Shown: piece by piece, positions 7,029 to 8,378 of the stretch | How positions within the stretch are numbered: position 1 is the first letter of the stretch | Layout of the letters: each line of letters opens with the position of its first letter | From: Bacteroidaceae bacterium | GTDB taxonomy: Bacteria > Bacteroidota > Bacteroidia > Bacteroidales > Bacteroidaceae | Assembly (NCBI GenBank): GCA_017472905.1 | Contig: JAFUNW010000176.1 | Coordinates: 1 to 8,378, forward strand | DNA: 8,378 nt | Reading direction: 5' to 3' | Made by a program: the position numbers and the translations under genes | The notes under the pieces: model-generated | Told to the model about the DNA's origin: nothing | Seen by the model: only the letters and a program-made list of their open reading frames with translations | Databases searched by the model: none

Positions 7029-8378
7029 TTACTCTTCGGAAAAAGGATTCCAGTCACGAACACATCGAAGATTACCGGTTGCTGCATCTATTGTAACGTA
7101 TTTGCTGTTGAATTGCCATGTTTCTTTTCCTCTTGTATCTTTTTGATCACCATAGACTCCATGTGAAAAATAGGAGCAAGATAAGATTGTATTGCCATTC
7201 CACCAATCGGAATGGCAATAGAGAGACAATAATGCCGCTTCACGAACGTTGGGTACACGGTATCCTTCGGGACAAGGGGAACCTCCGCTATCCAACAATG
7301 TTTTCAAGGTTGAATAATTAGAGTAAGGAGTAAAATGAGAAGCTGTTTCAAAACCGTAATAGGGACGACTCATCTCATTATGTTCGTTGCTTGCTTCCAA
7401 TTCTCGGGTCGTATAGAAACGTACTGATTTGTCGTTGATGTTGCTCAGGTCAAATCGGTAGACGGTGCTGGTACTCACGGATTCGTTTTCCGCAGGACTA
7501 TCTATCAAAATGATTGGTGTAGGAATATTGGCTTCCGGGTCAAATATATTATCTTCTGTAGGATTGGCCATTCCTAAGTTTCGAATACATCGGATAGAAT
7601 TGGGGGATACCATATCCCAATCCCTATCTTGGTCATATCCGGAAATGGAGACTCCTTCTTCGGCCCACAATAATTCCGGTAGATATTTATTTACATATTG
7701 GTCACTATTCGTAATAGTAGTTTGGTTGCTGCAAACAATGTGGCTACGCCAGGTATTCTGACTAGCTGTTTCGGAAGAATACAATTGTGCATCGCTTGAT
7801 AATCCCAATCCTCCGAGGTATAAACCATACAATTGTTCCAATGAAGCTATATACCAACGTACTTCATCCGGATCAATCACTCCGTTTCCATTGTTGTCCC
7901 TATTTCGTACCAAGGCCCCATATTTCATGGATTTGGTATCCTCCTTAAGGAAGAAATCTTCATCATTGTTGGTTTGTTTGTAGTTTAATATATTATCCCA
8001 TCTGACTTCCCCATTGAATGAGGTAGCTGTTTTGTTATCGTAGTAGCCTCCTGTCATGTTAAGCAATTTCCATAAACAAGCAGTGTTATACAGTCCATTG
8101 TCAGTCGGATAATTCCCCTCATCTATAATGGTGTAACCACTTTCATTGAATCCCCAACCTTTTTCTCTCATTTCATCTACCGTTTCACACCCCCAAGCTG
8201 TCATTAATCCGGGATTTGTAATATTATAGGGAGTTTGAATGGAACGTTGACGGATAGTGACAATACTACCTGTTGAACTGCTGGCTTGGTCTAGACTCTC
8301 TTGGTTATCACAAAGAATGTGCATCAATCGGTTGGGTTGGTTTACGAATTCTTTCCACAATCCTTCGCGTTCGTTTCC
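7029..8378 (-). CDS. DUF4906-type secreted, fimbria-associated protein (C-terminal part, 5' end outside window)
   Basis: The reading frame runs open to the window edge: the first visible codons read GNEREGLWKEF. The TTG at 8360 is therefore internal and the true start lies beyond 8378. The visible 449 residues end at TAA (7031-7029). Numbering from the first visible codon, residues 161-172 (DNNGNGVIDPDE) form a canonical calcium-type EF-hand loop, followed by VRWYIASLEQLYGLYLGGLGLS. A WAEEGVSISGY stretch follows near 238-248 and an IRCIRNLG motif near 262-269. The last third holds CPEGYRVPNVREAALLSLY and ends LRCVRDWN. This order matches, from memory, DUF4906 proteins of Bacteroidales, which are often found near Mfa/fimbrillin genes and are thought to be surface or pilus-associated. 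The Gly-Tyr-Arg-x-Pro and R-C-V-R motifs recall FISUMP/FGE-like C-type lectin folds. No N-terminal signal can be judged. The family call is fairly sure; the role as a pilus component is inference. Confidence 0.75.
   Translation of the reverse strand, partial: GNEREGLWKEFVNQPNRLMHILCDNQESLDQASSSTGSIVTIRQRSIQTPYNITNPGLMTAWGCETVDEMREKGWGFNESGYTIIDEGNYPTDNGLYNTACLWKLLNMTGGYYDNKTATSFNGEVRWDNILNYKQTNNDEDFFLKEDTKSMKYGALVRNRDNNGNGVIDPDEVRWYIASLEQLYGLYLGGLGLSSDAQLYSSETASQNTWRSHIVCSNQTTITNSDQYVNKYLPELLWAEEGVSISGYDQDRDWDMVSPNSIRCIRNLGMANPTEDNIFDPEANIPTPIILIDSPAENESVSTSTVYRFDLSNINDKSVRFYTTRELEASNEHNEMSRPYYGFETASHFTPYSNYSTLKTLLDSGGSPCPEGYRVPNVREAALLSLYCHSDWWNGNTILSCSYFSHGVYGDQKDTRGKETWQFNSKYVTIDAATGNLRCVRDWNPFSEE

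Noticed and set aside
6868..7146. Plus-strand open frame of 92 codons across the porP upstream gap
   Set aside because: It overlaps the 3' end of the DUF4906 gene on the opposite strand, has no plus-strand promoter pattern, and the translation resembles no family I know.
8358..8360. TTG as the start codon of the DUF4906 gene
   Set aside because: The frame continues open to the window edge with protein-like sequence, and no signal peptide follows the TTG. The gene is cut by the window.

Overview
The window looks like chromosomal DNA of a member of Bacteroidota, most likely order Bacteroidales. Two observations support this. The genes are the Bacteroidota-only type IX secretion system (T9SS) core. 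Two upstream regions also carry the phylum's characteristic promoter pattern, TTTG then about 20 bp then TAnnTTTG. No genus-level marker is visible, so I do not name a genus.

All supported genes lie on the minus strand, so the order of transcription is from high to low coordinates. At the right edge is the C-terminal part of a DUF4906-type secreted/fimbria-associated protein (7029 to the edge; its start lies outside the window). A 260-bp gap follows, which holds a good promoter (6852-6821). Next comes a compact five-gene unit: porP/sprF (6768-5806), porK/gldK (5786-4347), porL/gldL (4327-3512), porM/gldM (3503-1932) and porN/gldN (1884-826). The gaps are 19, 19, 8 and 47 bp, so this is almost certainly one operon. 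A 131-bp gap then holds a second promoter (754-722), which serves a separate small outer-membrane beta-barrel gene (694-50). The last 49 bp show no gene.

Together the five por genes encode most of the T9SS trans-envelope machine. PorL and PorM form the proton-driven inner-membrane motor. PorM spans the periplasm and contacts the PorK lipoprotein/PorN ring under the outer membrane. PorP is an outer-membrane protein of the system. The translocon pore (SprA/Sov), PorV, PorU and the PorX/PorY regulators are not in the window. I found no T9SS cargo with a recognisable C-terminal sorting domain here.

The most notable details are these: a roughly 65-residue glycine-rich linker in PorL, a roughly 68-residue K/E/R-rich tail on PorN, a PorK sulfatase-modifying-type domain that lacks the catalytic cysteines, a canonical EF-hand loop and two apparently duplicated lectin-like halves in the DUF4906 protein, and a small hairpin between porM and porN. 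I see no mobile element, CRISPR array, tRNA or rRNA. I do not see an undescribed system; this is a known machine with some unusual local features.
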